Assembly (NCBI GenBank): GCA_028691965.1
Contig: JAQUYE010000028.1
Span: 1 to 34,321 of the forward strand
Direction of reading: 5' to 3'
Length of the DNA stretch: 34,321 nt
Source of the DNA: Paludibacter sp.
GTDB taxonomy: Bacteria; Bacteroidota; Bacteroidia; Bacteroidales; Paludibacteraceae
Shown here: positions 19,092-27,250 of the stretch, piece after piece
How the letters are laid out: each line of letters begins with the position of its first letter
Position numbering within the stretch: the stretch's first letter is position 1
Made by a program: the position numbers and the translations under genes
Notes under the pieces: model-generated
Databases searched by the model: none
What the model was told of the DNA's origin: nothing
Seen by the model: the letters and a program-made list of their open reading frames with translations, nothing else

Positions 19092-19649
19092 TTACTTTGT
19101 TTTTTTAGGAGATATGGTAATAATCATACGCTTACCTTCCAGTTGTGGCAACTGTTCCGGTTTTCCCAAATCTTCCAGTTCCTGAGCAAAACGCGCTAAT
19201 AAGGTTTCTCCTTGTCCCTTGAAGAGAATGGAGCGTCCTTTAAAGAAAACATAGGCTTTCACTTTAAAGCCGTCTTTAAGAAATTCCTGCGCATGCTTCA
19301 GCTTGAAATTGAAATCGTGATCATCAGTCTGAGGTCCGAAACGTATTTCTTTTACAACCACCTTTGTAGAATTAGCCTTTTTCTCTTTTTCACGCTTCTT
19401 CTGGTGATACAGGAATTTCTGATAGTCCATGATTTTACAAACAGGCGGCTCTGCACTTGGTGAGATTTCTACCAAATCCAATTCCAGGCTGTCTGCAATT
19501 CTAATGGCTTCTCCGATGGGGTATACGCCATTTTCAACATTGTCCCCAACCAGCCGGACTTCGTCAACACCCTTTATCTTTTCATTAATTCGATTGGGCA
19601 TTTCTCTTACCGGCGCTCTGCGCTGTCTGATAACCAATTGTTTAGCTAT
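19092..19649 (-). CDS. infC: Translation initiation factor IF-3, apparent AUA start
   Basis: 185 residues if translation starts at the ATA codon 19649-19647. IF-3 features: [22 protein letters not shown] at the N-domain, [38 protein letters not shown] in the C-domain, and [12 protein letters not shown] at the end. No in-frame ATG exists before the conserved region except an internal one (residue 13 of the TTG form). A TTG at 19637 is possible but lies 21 nt from the only Shine-Dalgarno sequence, AGGAGG (19664-19659), whereas ATA lies 9 nt from it and gives a start [11 protein letters not shown], as in relatives. A non-canonical start fits IF-3 autoregulation, known for the AUU start of E. coli infC. 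thrS is not immediately upstream. Confidence 0.9.
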   Translation of the reverse strand: MAKQLVIRQRRAPVREMPNRINEKIKGVDEVRLVGDNVENGVYPIGEAIRIADSLELDLVEISPSAEPPVCKIMDYQKFLYHQKKREKEKKANSTKVVVKEIRFGPQTDDHDFNFKLKHAQEFLKDGFKVKAYVFFKGRSILFKGQGETLLARFAQELEDLGKPEQLPQLEGKRMIITISPKKTK

Positions 19650-19658
19650 TGCTTGTTT

Positions 19659-19664
19659 CCTCCT
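19659..19664 (-). promoter_or_regulatory. Strong Shine-Dalgarno deciding the infC start
   Basis: The minus strand reads AGGAGG, a perfect anti-16S match and unusual in this AT-rich, Bacteroidota-like sequence. It ends 9 nt before the ATA codon and 21 nt before the alternative TTG, so it favours the ATA start. Confidence 0.75.
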
Positions 19665-19710
19665 ATATTTAATTAGTACTTAAAGAAATTTATTTCACGT
19701 TTTCAGCCCG

Positions 19711-19718
19711 CAAATATA
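19711..19718 (-). promoter_or_regulatory. -7 promoter box for infC operon
   Basis: The minus strand reads TATATTTG (TAnnTTTG), about 62 bp before the ATA start. Upstream DNA is extremely AT-rich without a clear TTG element. Confidence 0.5.
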
Positions 19719-19756
19719 CGTAATTATTTTTAATTATTAAATAGCTGCGCCATAAT

Positions 19757-19788
19757 TTTGGGATACGTACTATTTTTTACTACATTTG
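19757..19788 (+). promoter_or_regulatory. Consensus Bacteroidota promoter for aminopeptidase P
   Basis: TTTG (19757-19760), 20 bp, then TACATTTG (19781-19788): a full match to TTTG-N19-21-TAnnTTTG. The expected transcript start near 19795 precedes the ATG at 19810, and rules out the in-frame TTG at 19786 as start codon. Confidence 0.75.
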
Positions 19789-19809
19789 CCTTATAAAATT
19801 GACAATGAT

Positions 19810-21588
19810 ATGAATACGATTCAACAACGATTGAGTGTTTTGCGTGATGCAATGAAAAAAAACGGGGTAGCTGCATGCATTATCCCGGGTACAGATCCTC
19901 ACGCCAGTGAATATATTGCCGACTACTGGAAAGAACGTGAATGGATCAGTGGATTCGACGGTTCGGCCGGCACTGCTGTGGTTAGTTTGGATGCTGCCGG
20001 GGTGTGGACTGATTCACGCTATTTCTTACAGGCTGCTGATCAGTTAAAAGATACGGGCTTTAAATTAATGAAGATGGGCCTACCCGAAACTCCCGACATA
20101 CTCCCCTGGCTTGCTCAGGAACTGAAACCGGGCGAGAAGGTGGCTGTTAATCCGCAGATGTTTTCGCTGAATGCCTACGCTTCGATGGAAAAGGAATTAA
20201 GCATGAACGGTCTTCAACTGGTGGCTATCGACATCCCGGGCAGTGCATGGACGGATCGGACGCCTCTGCCTACCGACCCGTTCTTTGTGTTCTCTACCGA
20301 AAGTGCGGGACAATCATGCACTGATAAAATTAAAGCTGTTCGTCGCGAAATGCAAAAAGCCCATGCTGATGTGTTTGTGATGAGTGCTCTCGACGATATT
20401 GCCTGGTTGTTTAATATACGTGGCCGCGACGTTGATTATAATCCTGTGGTAATTGCCTATGCTGTTCTCGACGAAAAAACCTGTACGCTGTATGTCGACG
20501 GGGCTAAACTGACTCCTGAGACCTCTGCCTACCTGGAAGGAGAGAAAGTAACTGTTAAACCTTACCTCGACATATACACAGAGCTGAAGGCTATTGCTCT
20601 GCAGAAGAAGGTGATGGTGGATGGCGCTAAACTGAACCAGGCCTTGCTGGAGGCTATTCCGGCCAGCTGTCAGAAAATCAACCAGATGTCGCCTGTCTTC
20701 AAATTAAAGAGTATTAAAAACGAGGTTGAATTAGCAGGTATCCGAAAAGCAATGCTCAAAGACGGAGTTGCTCTTACCCGCTTTTTCATGTGGCTGGAAG
20801 CTAATGTGGCAACCGGAACGCTCTCGGAAGTAAGTATCGCTGAAAGGCTGGCTTCTTTCCGCAAGGATCAGGGTGATTTCTTTGGTGAAAGCTTTGGTAC
20901 TATTGCCGGTTTCGCCGGCCACGGTGCTATTGTGCATTACCGTGCTGATGCGTCGTCGGATGCTACACTTACAACCGACAATATATTGCTGCTCGATTCG
21001 GGGGGACAATACCTTCAGGGTACCACCGACATTACCCGCACTGTTACGCTTGGAAACACTACTGCGCAGCAGAAAACCGACTTTACCCTGGTATTGAAGG
21101 GCCATATTGGAATTGCGACCGTTAAATTCCCGGTGGGCACGCGCGGTTCACAACTCGACATTCTGGCACGTAAGGCGATGTGGGACCTGGGTATTAATTA
21201 TGGTCACGGCACCGGTCATGGTATCGGTCACTTCCTGAATGTACACGAAGGTCCGCAAAACATCCGGATGGATGAGAATCCAACCACACTTCAGCCGGGG
21301 ATGATTATATCGAACGAACCGGGGCTTTACCGTTCGGATGAGTATGGTATCCGGATTGAAAATCTTATCCGCGTATGTGAGGGAGTGAAAACTGAATTCG
21401 GACAATTCTACGAATTTGAAACCCTTACCCTCTTCCCTATCGATAAGAATTTAATTGACAAGTCAATGCTTACCGAACAGGAAATCAGCTGGGTGAACGA
21501 CTACCACCGCCTGGTATACGAACAATTGGAATCACTGCTTAGCCCTACTGAAAAAGAATGGTTACGCGAAAAAACCAGTGCGCTTTAA
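19810..21588 (+). CDS. Xaa-Pro aminopeptidase (aminopeptidase P, M24B)
   Basis: 592 residues from ATG 19810. Three-domain form of about 600 residues, like the eukaryotic cytosolic enzyme rather than the 440-residue E. coli PepP: a first creatinase-like domain (PGTDPHASEYIADYWKERE..GFDGSAGTAVV), a second, and a C-terminal pita-bread domain. All metal-ligand segments are present: Asp396 (LLLDSGG), Asp407 (TTDITRT, spacing 11), the GHGTGHGIGH stretch (466-474) with the ligand His, and Glu in NEPGLY and in GIRIENL. It removes N-terminal residues that precede proline, probably in the cytoplasm since no signal peptide is seen. Divergent from infC; followed by a palindromic terminator. Confidence 0.95.
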   Translation: MNTIQQRLSVLRDAMKKNGVAACIIPGTDPHASEYIADYWKEREWISGFDGSAGTAVVSLDAAGVWTDSRYFLQAADQLKDTGFKLMKMGLPETPDILPWLAQELKPGEKVAVNPQMFSLNAYASMEKELSMNGLQLVAIDIPGSAWTDRTPLPTDPFFVFSTESAGQSCTDKIKAVRREMQKAHADVFVMSALDDIAWLFNIRGRDVDYNPVVIAYAVLDEKTCTLYVDGAKLTPETSAYLEGEKVTVKPYLDIYTELKAIALQKKVMVDGAKLNQALLEAIPASCQKINQMSPVFKLKSIKNEVELAGIRKAMLKDGVALTRFFMWLEANVATGTLSEVSIAERLASFRKDQGDFFGESFGTIAGFAGHGAIVHYRADASSDATLTTDNILLLDSGGQYLQGTTDITRTVTLGNTTAQQKTDFTLVLKGHIGIATVKFPVGTRGSQLDILARKAMWDLGINYGHGTGHGIGHFLNVHEGPQNIRMDENPTTLQPGMIISNEPGLYRSDEYGIRIENLIRVCEGVKTEFGQFYEFETLTLFPIDKNLIDKSMLTEQEISWVNDYHRLVYEQLESLLSPTEKEWLREKTSAL

Positions 21589-21611
21589 GCTGATGCTAAG
21601 TAAATAAACAT

Positions 21612-21645
21612 AACAGCCCTGAGATGAATTCATCTCAGGGCTGTT
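21612..21645. terminator. Perfect palindromic hairpin between convergent genes
   Basis: A perfect 34-bp palindrome (17-bp arms, beginning AACAGCCCTGAGATG and centred on GAATTC) lies 23 bp after the aminopeptidase stop and 38 bp from the stop of the convergent flavoprotein gene. T runs on either side are short, so termination is likely but not canonical. Confidence 0.7.
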
Positions 21646-21683
21646 GATTTATTGACCTGCTTAGGGTTTTCCTTTATCTGATT

Positions 21684-22850
21684 TCAGAGTCCGGGTAGTC
21701 GCGGTATCTTACCGGTCTTGGTCCATTTCTGGTACCATCCCCACCCTTTCTTCATCCAGTGACCTACCACAGGCATCGGAATAATATATTCCTTATGAAT
21801 ATCCCGGTATACATAGGCTGCTCCATCGCCGGTATCCATCACACACAGGATACTGATGTGCTCGTGATAATTTTGAAAATCAGAACCACCGGTTTCGGTC
21901 TGCAGTATATTATGCGCTGCAAATCGTCCCATTATTTCTGCCAAATGCCCCTGCTTAGCAACAAAGTCAGTTCCCTCAAGTCCGGCAGAATCACCTACAG
22001 CCCACACATTGTCAGAACCGATAACTTTGCAGTATTTATCTATGTGGATAAAACCGGCTTCTGTCAACGGAAGATCTGATTGTTTGAAAACAGATGATCC
22101 TGTACCGGCAGAGATGAACATGGTAAGGTCGGAAGTTAATTTGGAATTATCCTCAAACACAACTCCATCAGCTTCAAACTGTACTATCTTTTTCCCTAAA
22201 TGTTGGTGAAGGTTTCTTTTTGCAAAGAGCTTTCCCATCATTTTCAGGGCACCCTTCCCCATACGGGCACCGGGCTGTTCCATGGGAGCAAAGAAATTCA
22301 GTTCAAATTTGTCGCGCAGGCCTTTTTTACGCAGGTAATGATCGATATTAAAGATCAATTCAAAACCCGGTCCGCCCCGTACAGCCGATTTATCTTTCGG
22401 ATTTCCCCCGAAACCGATAGCTATTTTACCTTCGCCCTTCTTAACCAATGCCTGGAAAGCATCACGAAACGCAAGGTTTCCTTCGGGAGCACCACATATC
22501 GTAAAGGTATGGTCTACTCCTTTGGGTTGTAGCTTATCTGCCCCGATTGCGACTACCAGGTAATCGTAATCGAGCACCTGGTGTTGTAGCTCTACTTTAT
22601 TTTCAGCAGTCCGAATGGAAACAACCTTATCAATCACCAATCGGAACGGAAAGGCTTTCTGAATCTTTTGCAAGGGCAGCTTGACATTCTTGAACTGAAT
22701 GCCATCCGTGGGTATCCAGATAGAAATCGGATACAGATACAGGTAATCGCGGTTTGAAACCAGCGTAACCTCAAAGCTTTTGCTTTTCTGCAAAGCGATA
22801 GCAGCTTCGACTCCGGCAAATCCGCCTCCTAAGACCAATACCTTTTTCAT
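21684..22850 (-). CDS. SQR-like FAD-dependent oxidoreductase
   Basis: 388 residues from ATG 22850 (an upstream in-frame TTG is less likely). A dinucleotide-binding GGGFAG at 8-13 starts an FAD fold; the second Rossmann segment, TSDLTMFISAGT and the FAD motif VWAVGDSAGL follow, as in the sulfide:quinone oxidoreductase / type II NADH dehydrogenase superfamily. Cysteines lie at 119 (TICGAPEG), 274 and 336 (SILCVMDTGDG). The mid-protein active-site Cys of classical SQR appears replaced within RGGPGFELIF. The C-terminus (WMKKGWGWYQKW) is amphipathic and could dock on the membrane. It starts 12 nt after the CoA-disulfide reductase gene, so a role in sulfide or persulfide oxidation is plausible; quinone reduction is unproven. 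Confidence 0.82.
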   Translation of the reverse strand: MKKVLVLGGGFAGVEAAIALQKSKSFEVTLVSNRDYLYLYPISIWIPTDGIQFKNVKLPLQKIQKAFPFRLVIDKVVSIRTAENKVELQHQVLDYDYLVVAIGADKLQPKGVDHTFTICGAPEGNLAFRDAFQALVKKGEGKIAIGFGGNPKDKSAVRGGPGFELIFNIDHYLRKKGLRDKFELNFFAPMEQPGARMGKGALKMMGKLFAKRNLHQHLGKKIVQFEADGVVFEDNSKLTSDLTMFISAGTGSSVFKQSDLPLTEAGFIHIDKYCKVIGSDNVWAVGDSAGLEGTDFVAKQGHLAEIMGRFAAHNILQTETGGSDFQNYHEHISILCVMDTGDGAAYVYRDIHKEYIIPMPVVGHWMKKGWGWYQKWTKTGKIPRLPGL

Positions 22851-22862
22851 AAGCAATTATAA

Positions 22863-24869
22863 TTAAGAGCGACGCATCATCATGTGCATTAAACCGCCAC
22901 CATTAGTTACATTAGTGAAACCAAAATGTTGCAGTACACGCTGAGCATAGGCCGATCGGGCACCACTGGCACAATAGAGGGTAATTTCACGATCCTTAGC
23001 TCCCAGTTCGTCGATGCGGTTTTGAAGTTCATCCAGCGATATATTTATTGCATCAGGATAGGCTCCAGAGCGAAACTCCTCGGGAGTACGCACATCAACC
23101 ACCAGGGGAGAATTTGTGTCGGCAACCACTTCTTGTGACGAGGCTGTTGCTTCTTCGTTCGCCACTTCAGCGTCCAGCCTTTTCTCTTCAACCGGAAGCA
23201 GTTCGAGTCGCAGGTGATCAAAACCAACAGCCTGCTGGTGGCGTTGCAGTGAAATATGTCCCCCTGACACATTGAATACCTTATCGATACCGGCACCCTT
23301 AATCATTCGCAAAGCCTGATGACCTTTCTTTCCGGTTTCGTCATATACCAGAATCATCCTGTTACGGGGAAGTGCATGCAAATTAGCCGGCAACATCTCA
23401 AGCGGTACATTATACGACCCCTCAATATTGGTTTTATCGAAGGCGAACACATCGCGAACGTCGATGATTAGTGGTTGGTGTTCTTTTACAAATTCATCCA
23501 GCTCAGTAACTGTGATGGCAGGACTATAAGCACTTGTACGGTTTTCGGCAGCATAGGCAGCCATGTTCATTGCATCATTGGCAGTACCAATAGGAGGAGA
23601 ATATGCAAAATCAATATCTGCTACATCGTGAATGGTAAGCTTTGAAGCTACAGCAGTTGCGATAACATCCAATCGCTTGTCAGCGCCTTTGTATCCGGCA
23701 GTTTGTCCCCCCAGGATGCGTCCGGTTTCACGATCATACACCAACATGACAGTCACGTTTTCTGCTCCGGGATAATACGAAGTGTGATGTTCCTTGTGAA
23801 CTACCACAGCATCGGCAGGAATGCCGGCGGCACGTGCCTGTTTCAACGATAATCCTGTAATTCCGGCTACAGCTTCAAACACGCGTACTACTGAAGTACC
23901 CATAGAACCCTTGTAGGCATGTTGTCCGCCTAATGCATTCTCAGCAGCTATACGTCCCTGGCGGTTAGCAGGACCGGCCAGCGGGATACGAACCTTTTTA
24001 TTCATCACCCGGTGTTCAATCTCAACCATGTCACCCGCTGCATAAATCGACGGGTCGGAAGTCTGCATGTATTCGTTTACCAGCAAGCCACCCGCTTCTC
24101 CCAATTCGAGTCCTGCATCTTTTGCCAGTTGCAATGTCGGACGAACTCCAATGGAAAGCAACACCATATCAGCTTTCAACACCTGACCATTATCCAGTTT
24201 TACAGTACTGTGACCTATTTCGGTAACACCTTTACCAGTATGAACGTTCACGCCGTACGAAAGCATTTCAGTTTCAATGAATCCTGCAGTTTCAGGCTCC
24301 ATAAGCGCCATCACGTGAGGCATCATCTCCACCACACTCACCATGATTCCACGCTTGGTCAACGCTTCAACCATTTCAAGGCCGATAAATCCACCTCCCA
24401 CAACAACAGCATGTTGCGGTTCTTCCTCATCGATAAAACGGGCAATAGAATCCATATCTTCCAGTGTCCACAGGGTAAAGACATGTTCTTGTTTAGCACC
24501 GGGAAGATCGGGAGTAATGGGCCTGCCCCCCTGAGCCAGAATTAATTTTGTATAGTCGAAGGTAGTCAGTTCACCACTACGTACATCACGTGTAGTTACC
24601 CGTTTATTGTCACGATCCAGTATCGTCACCATTGTATGAGTGTGAACCTCTACATTGTATTGTTCGTTAAAACTTTCGGGACTTTGCAGGATTAGCTTCG
24701 AACGGCTTTTAATGTCGCCACCAATATAATAGGGCAATCCGCAATTTGCAAACGAAATATCCGGACCTGCTTCCAGCAGGGTGATTTGAGCATCAGGAGA
24801 CAGGCGGCGGGCTTTGGCGGCTGCCGTTGCTCCGGCAGCCACACCGCCTACAATAAGAATCTTTTCCAT
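22863..24869 (-). CDS. CoA-disulfide reductase with two C-terminal rhodanese domains
   Basis: 668 residues from ATG 24869. FAD motif GGVAAG (8-13); redox-active Cys43 in SFANCGLPYYIGG, the same position as in Staphylococcus aureus CoADR; a second nucleotide site VVVGGGFIGLE; FAD motif IYAAGD; and the C-terminal YSPPIGTANDAMN block of the family. Two rhodanese modules follow. The first (about 450-545) has Asp510 (VYDETGKKG) where the catalytic Cys should be and is probably non-catalytic; the second keeps Cys633 (YCASGARSAY). Such enzymes reduce CoA disulfide, CoA persulfide or polysulfide with NAD(P)H. The middle gene of a three-gene thiol redox operon. Confidence 0.93.
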   Translation of the reverse strand: MEKILIVGGVAAGATAAAKARRLSPDAQITLLEAGPDISFANCGLPYYIGGDIKSRSKLILQSPESFNEQYNVEVHTHTMVTILDRDNKRVTTRDVRSGELTTFDYTKLILAQGGRPITPDLPGAKQEHVFTLWTLEDMDSIARFIDEEEPQHAVVVGGGFIGLEMVEALTKRGIMVSVVEMMPHVMALMEPETAGFIETEMLSYGVNVHTGKGVTEIGHSTVKLDNGQVLKADMVLLSIGVRPTLQLAKDAGLELGEAGGLLVNEYMQTSDPSIYAAGDMVEIEHRVMNKKVRIPLAGPANRQGRIAAENALGGQHAYKGSMGTSVVRVFEAVAGITGLSLKQARAAGIPADAVVVHKEHHTSYYPGAENVTVMLVYDRETGRILGGQTAGYKGADKRLDVIATAVASKLTIHDVADIDFAYSPPIGTANDAMNMAAYAAENRTSAYSPAITVTELDEFVKEHQPLIIDVRDVFAFDKTNIEGSYNVPLEMLPANLHALPRNRMILVYDETGKKGHQALRMIKGAGIDKVFNVSGGHISLQRHQQAVGFDHLRLELLPVEEKRLDAEVANEEATASSQEVVADTNSPLVVDVRTPEEFRSGAYPDAINISLDELQNRIDELGAKDREITLYCASGARSAYAQRVLQHFGFTNVTNGGGLMHMMMRRS

Positions 24870-24921
24870 TGTAGATTGAATCAAAAAAAACTAATTATTA
24901 AAAACAGTATGTATTTATTTC

Positions 24922-26190
24922 TCACATTTCTTTGCTGATAGTCATTGCAGCAACAGTACCATCAGCAACAGCTGTAGTAATCTGCCGGTACTTTTTACTT
25001 ACAATATCACCGATGGCAAATACATCGGGTAAGGAGGTGCGACGGTCTTCGTCGGTTTTAATATATCCCCATTGATCCAGCTCCGGCACTACCGAACCCA
25101 GCACTGAGGTATTGGCTTTAAACCCAATGAACACAAAAACACCATCGGCATCCAGTTCGAACAACTCCTTTGTTTTCAGGTTTTCCAGAGTGGCAACCAT
25201 CTTATCGGCCCGTTTCTCAAACTTGCGTGGTTCATGAGAGTAAAGAACCGAAATCCTGTCGTTCGCTTTCAAATGTTCAATAGCCGTCTGATTAGCTGTC
25301 AGCGCATCAAACTGATGTACCATAGTCACCTTGCTGGCAAATTTAGTGATAAAGAGCGCCTCTTCGACTGCAGAGTTTCCACCGCCTATTACAATTACTT
25401 CCTTATCAACATAATATTTCGCATCACAGGTAGCACAATAGGAAATTCCCTTCCCTTTGAATTCATTTTCTCCGGGAGCATTCATTGTATTGGGAGAAGT
25501 ACCAGTACTGATAATAATTTTTTTAGCACGGATAGTTTCCAGCTGATCAATAACTATTTCCTTTTTAACCAGATCCACAGAACTTACATCCACGGCTACT
25601 TTAAAATCGATTCCTGTTTGCTTAGTCTGCTCACTCATGTAATGAGCCAGCATATATCCATTCTGAGGTTGGTCGAAACCCGGATAATTTGAAACCTGAT
25701 GAGTGATACCCATATAACCACCCGGAAGTGCCGGATCGATTATAACGGTGTTAATCTTTGCCTGACCAAGGTACAATCCGGCAGTGAGTCCGGCAGGACC
25801 GGCTCCGAGAATAGCTACATCGTATTCTGAAATCACAGGTTTCATCCGTGATTTGATCGTCTTCACTTCCTCTGGACTTATCATTTTATCCAGGCGATCC
25901 ATGATTTCGGACTTCTTTATTCCACCACTTATCGTATCCAGTATTTGTTGTCCGTTGTCGAAAAACAATAAGGTGGGTGAAGAACTTACACCTAATTGAG
26001 CAGCCAGTTCACGGTTTCCCTGACGGAATATCTTCAGAAATTTAATCTTCTCACCATAGAGTTCGGCCATTGACTCAAACTTAGGAGCCAACGCTTCACA
26101 GGGAGGACATTCAGTTGAATAAAAGTCCAGGACTACCTTTCCTCCTTCTAACACTTCTTTTGGGAAGTCTGATGCATTAATTTCTTTCAT
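24922..26190 (-). CDS. Thioredoxin-thioredoxin reductase fusion
   Basis: 422 residues from ATG 26190; the longer reading frame upstream crosses the promoter and is rejected. Residues 1-105 form a thioredoxin fold whose active site is Cys28-Pro-Pro-Cys31 (STECPPCEAL) instead of WCGPC, with the cis-proline in SSSPTLLFF. Residues 121-422 are a low-Mr thioredoxin reductase: FAD motif GAGPAG (129-134), redox pair Cys252-Ala-Thr-Cys255, NAD(P)-binding GGGNSAVEEA, and the C-terminal FAD motif FAIGDI. The fused domain order is thioredoxin first, opposite to the mycobacterial fusion. The product would pass electrons from NAD(P)H to its own dithiol domain and on to unknown partners. First gene of the operon, driven by a consensus promoter. 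Confidence 0.93.
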   Translation of the reverse strand: MKEINASDFPKEVLEGGKVVLDFYSTECPPCEALAPKFESMAELYGEKIKFLKIFRQGNRELAAQLGVSSSPTLLFFDNGQQILDTISGGIKKSEIMDRLDKMISPEEVKTIKSRMKPVISEYDVAILGAGPAGLTAGLYLGQAKINTVIIDPALPGGYMGITHQVSNYPGFDQPQNGYMLAHYMSEQTKQTGIDFKVAVDVSSVDLVKKEIVIDQLETIRAKKIIISTGTSPNTMNAPGENEFKGKGISYCATCDAKYYVDKEVIVIGGGNSAVEEALFITKFASKVTMVHQFDALTANQTAIEHLKANDRISVLYSHEPRKFEKRADKMVATLENLKTKELFELDADGVFVFIGFKANTSVLGSVVPELDQWGYIKTDEDRRTSLPDVFAIGDIVSKKYRQITTAVADGTVAAMTISKEM

Positions 26191-26234
26191 ATGTGTATTC
26201 TTTCGTTGTCGATGTTTGGTTCGATTTGACACTG

Positions 26235-26264
26235 CAAAAGTACTGCTTTTTTTAGTATACGCAA
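26235..26264 (-). promoter_or_regulatory. Consensus promoter for thioredoxin/CoADR operon
   Basis: On the minus strand TTG (26264-26262), a 19-bp spacer, then TACTTTTG (26242-26235): a full Bacteroidota consensus. The predicted transcript start lies about 38 bp before the ATG at 26190. Confidence 0.7.
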
Positions 26265-26288
26265 TATATGTACATACATTCATATATT
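26263..26288. promoter_or_regulatory. Inverted repeat at the -33 region, possible operator
   Basis: AATATATG (26263-26270) and CATATATT (26281-26288) are perfect 8-bp arms with a 10-bp spacer. The left arm overlaps the TTG element of the redox operon promoter, where a bound regulator would affect transcription. The repeat is AT-only apart from one G/C pair, so chance is possible. Confidence 0.4.
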
Positions 26289-26392
26289 AAAAAGAGTTAA
26301 GCATTGCATATTAGTATTCACATGGCAGAAAACTCCAACTTCAAGCACTAATTAAGAGCAAGCTAACCTGCCCGGAATACAATAAAAAGAAG

Positions 26393-26400
26393 TATATTTG
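26393..26400 (+). promoter_or_regulatory. -7 promoter box for J-domain/HIRAN genes
   Basis: TATATTTG matches TAnnTTTG and lies 40 bp before the ATG at 26441. It leaves almost no leader for the in-frame TTG at 26417, supporting the ATG as start. No clear -33 element. Confidence 0.55.
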
Positions 26401-26440
26401 CACCTATCCCATCGGATTGAACCGAAAAACTCAGCCTGCT

Positions 26441-27250
26441 ATGTTAGACCAGACATTAGAGAATAAAATATTACGGCAGCAGCTTGACCAGCTCAGGAAA
26501 GACTTTGCAACAAAGTATGAAGAGCGAAATCATATGCTACTCTACGAAGAGCCACTGTTGAATTCAATCTACCTTACTACGGTAGGAACGATGCAATTCC
26601 GTGTATTTACGCTGAGAGGTGACTTAGCCATCCTGGAAGAAAAGATTCGGCTTGGCCAGATCGACTTTAACAGAAATGTACAACCCGACTGGTCTCAGAT
26701 TGAAGCGACAGTTAAAGAACAATTTCAGGACTATCAGCACAAAGTCAATAAGGAGGCCAACCGACTGGCCGCTGCTAAAGAAGTACTTAAATCCGATTTT
26801 TTATCTTCTGAAGAAACTGCTCAACTTAAAGAAACCTATAAAATATTAGTCAAACGTTTGCATCCGGATTTGAATCCGAATCAATCAGATGCAGATAAAG
26901 AGTTGTTCGTGAGCGTACAGGCTGCCTATAATCATAGTAACCTTACTGCCCTTACAGAGGCATTATTGTATCTTAATGGCAGAACAGAACAGGCTCCTGT
27001 AGTGGAAAGCAGTGATATACACCAGCAAGTTGATCATCTGTCAGCAATGAATGCTGACCTGCAGAAGAAAATAGATACACTTAACGATAGTTTTCCATTT
27101 AACTTTCGCGAGCTGCTTGACGACGAAAGATGGATAGAGAAGCAACAAGAGCAGTACCAATTACAAATTACCAGTCTGGAAACTGAACTCACTCAAAAAA
27201 ATGAATACCTATTATTATTAATGTCATGGAAACCGGAATTACTCCATTAA
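26441..27250 (+). CDS. J-domain-like protein with flanking coiled coils
   Basis: 269 residues from ATG 26441. The centre holds a J-domain: helix II TYKILVKRLHPDLNP with the His141-Pro-Asp143 motif that stimulates Hsp70, then SDADKELFVSVQAAYNHSN as helix III. Charged helical regions rich in Gln, Glu and Lys lie on both sides (1-110, and 195-269) and look like coiled coils. No glycine/phenylalanine region, zinc finger or membrane segment, so it is not a DnaJ proper but a dedicated co-chaperone of unknown client. Its last 25 nt overlap the HIRAN gene, implying tight coupling with it. Confidence 0.8.
   Translation: MLDQTLENKILRQQLDQLRKDFATKYEERNHMLLYEEPLLNSIYLTTVGTMQFRVFTLRGDLAILEEKIRLGQIDFNRNVQPDWSQIEATVKEQFQDYQHKVNKEANRLAAAKEVLKSDFLSSEETAQLKETYKILVKRLHPDLNPNQSDADKELFVSVQAAYNHSNLTALTEALLYLNGRTEQAPVVESSDIHQQVDHLSAMNADLQKKIDTLNDSFPFNFRELLDDERWIEKQQEQYQLQITSLETELTQKNEYLLLLMSWKPELLH

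Noticed and set aside
24012-24545. 177-codon open frame antisense to the CoA-disulfide reductase gene
   Set aside because: His/Ser/Phe-rich low-quality translation with no recognisable domain; it mirrors a strongly supported gene.
26191-26283. 31-codon N-terminal extension of the thioredoxin fusion
   Set aside because: It runs through the consensus promoter, and the thioredoxin fold begins properly at ATG 26190.
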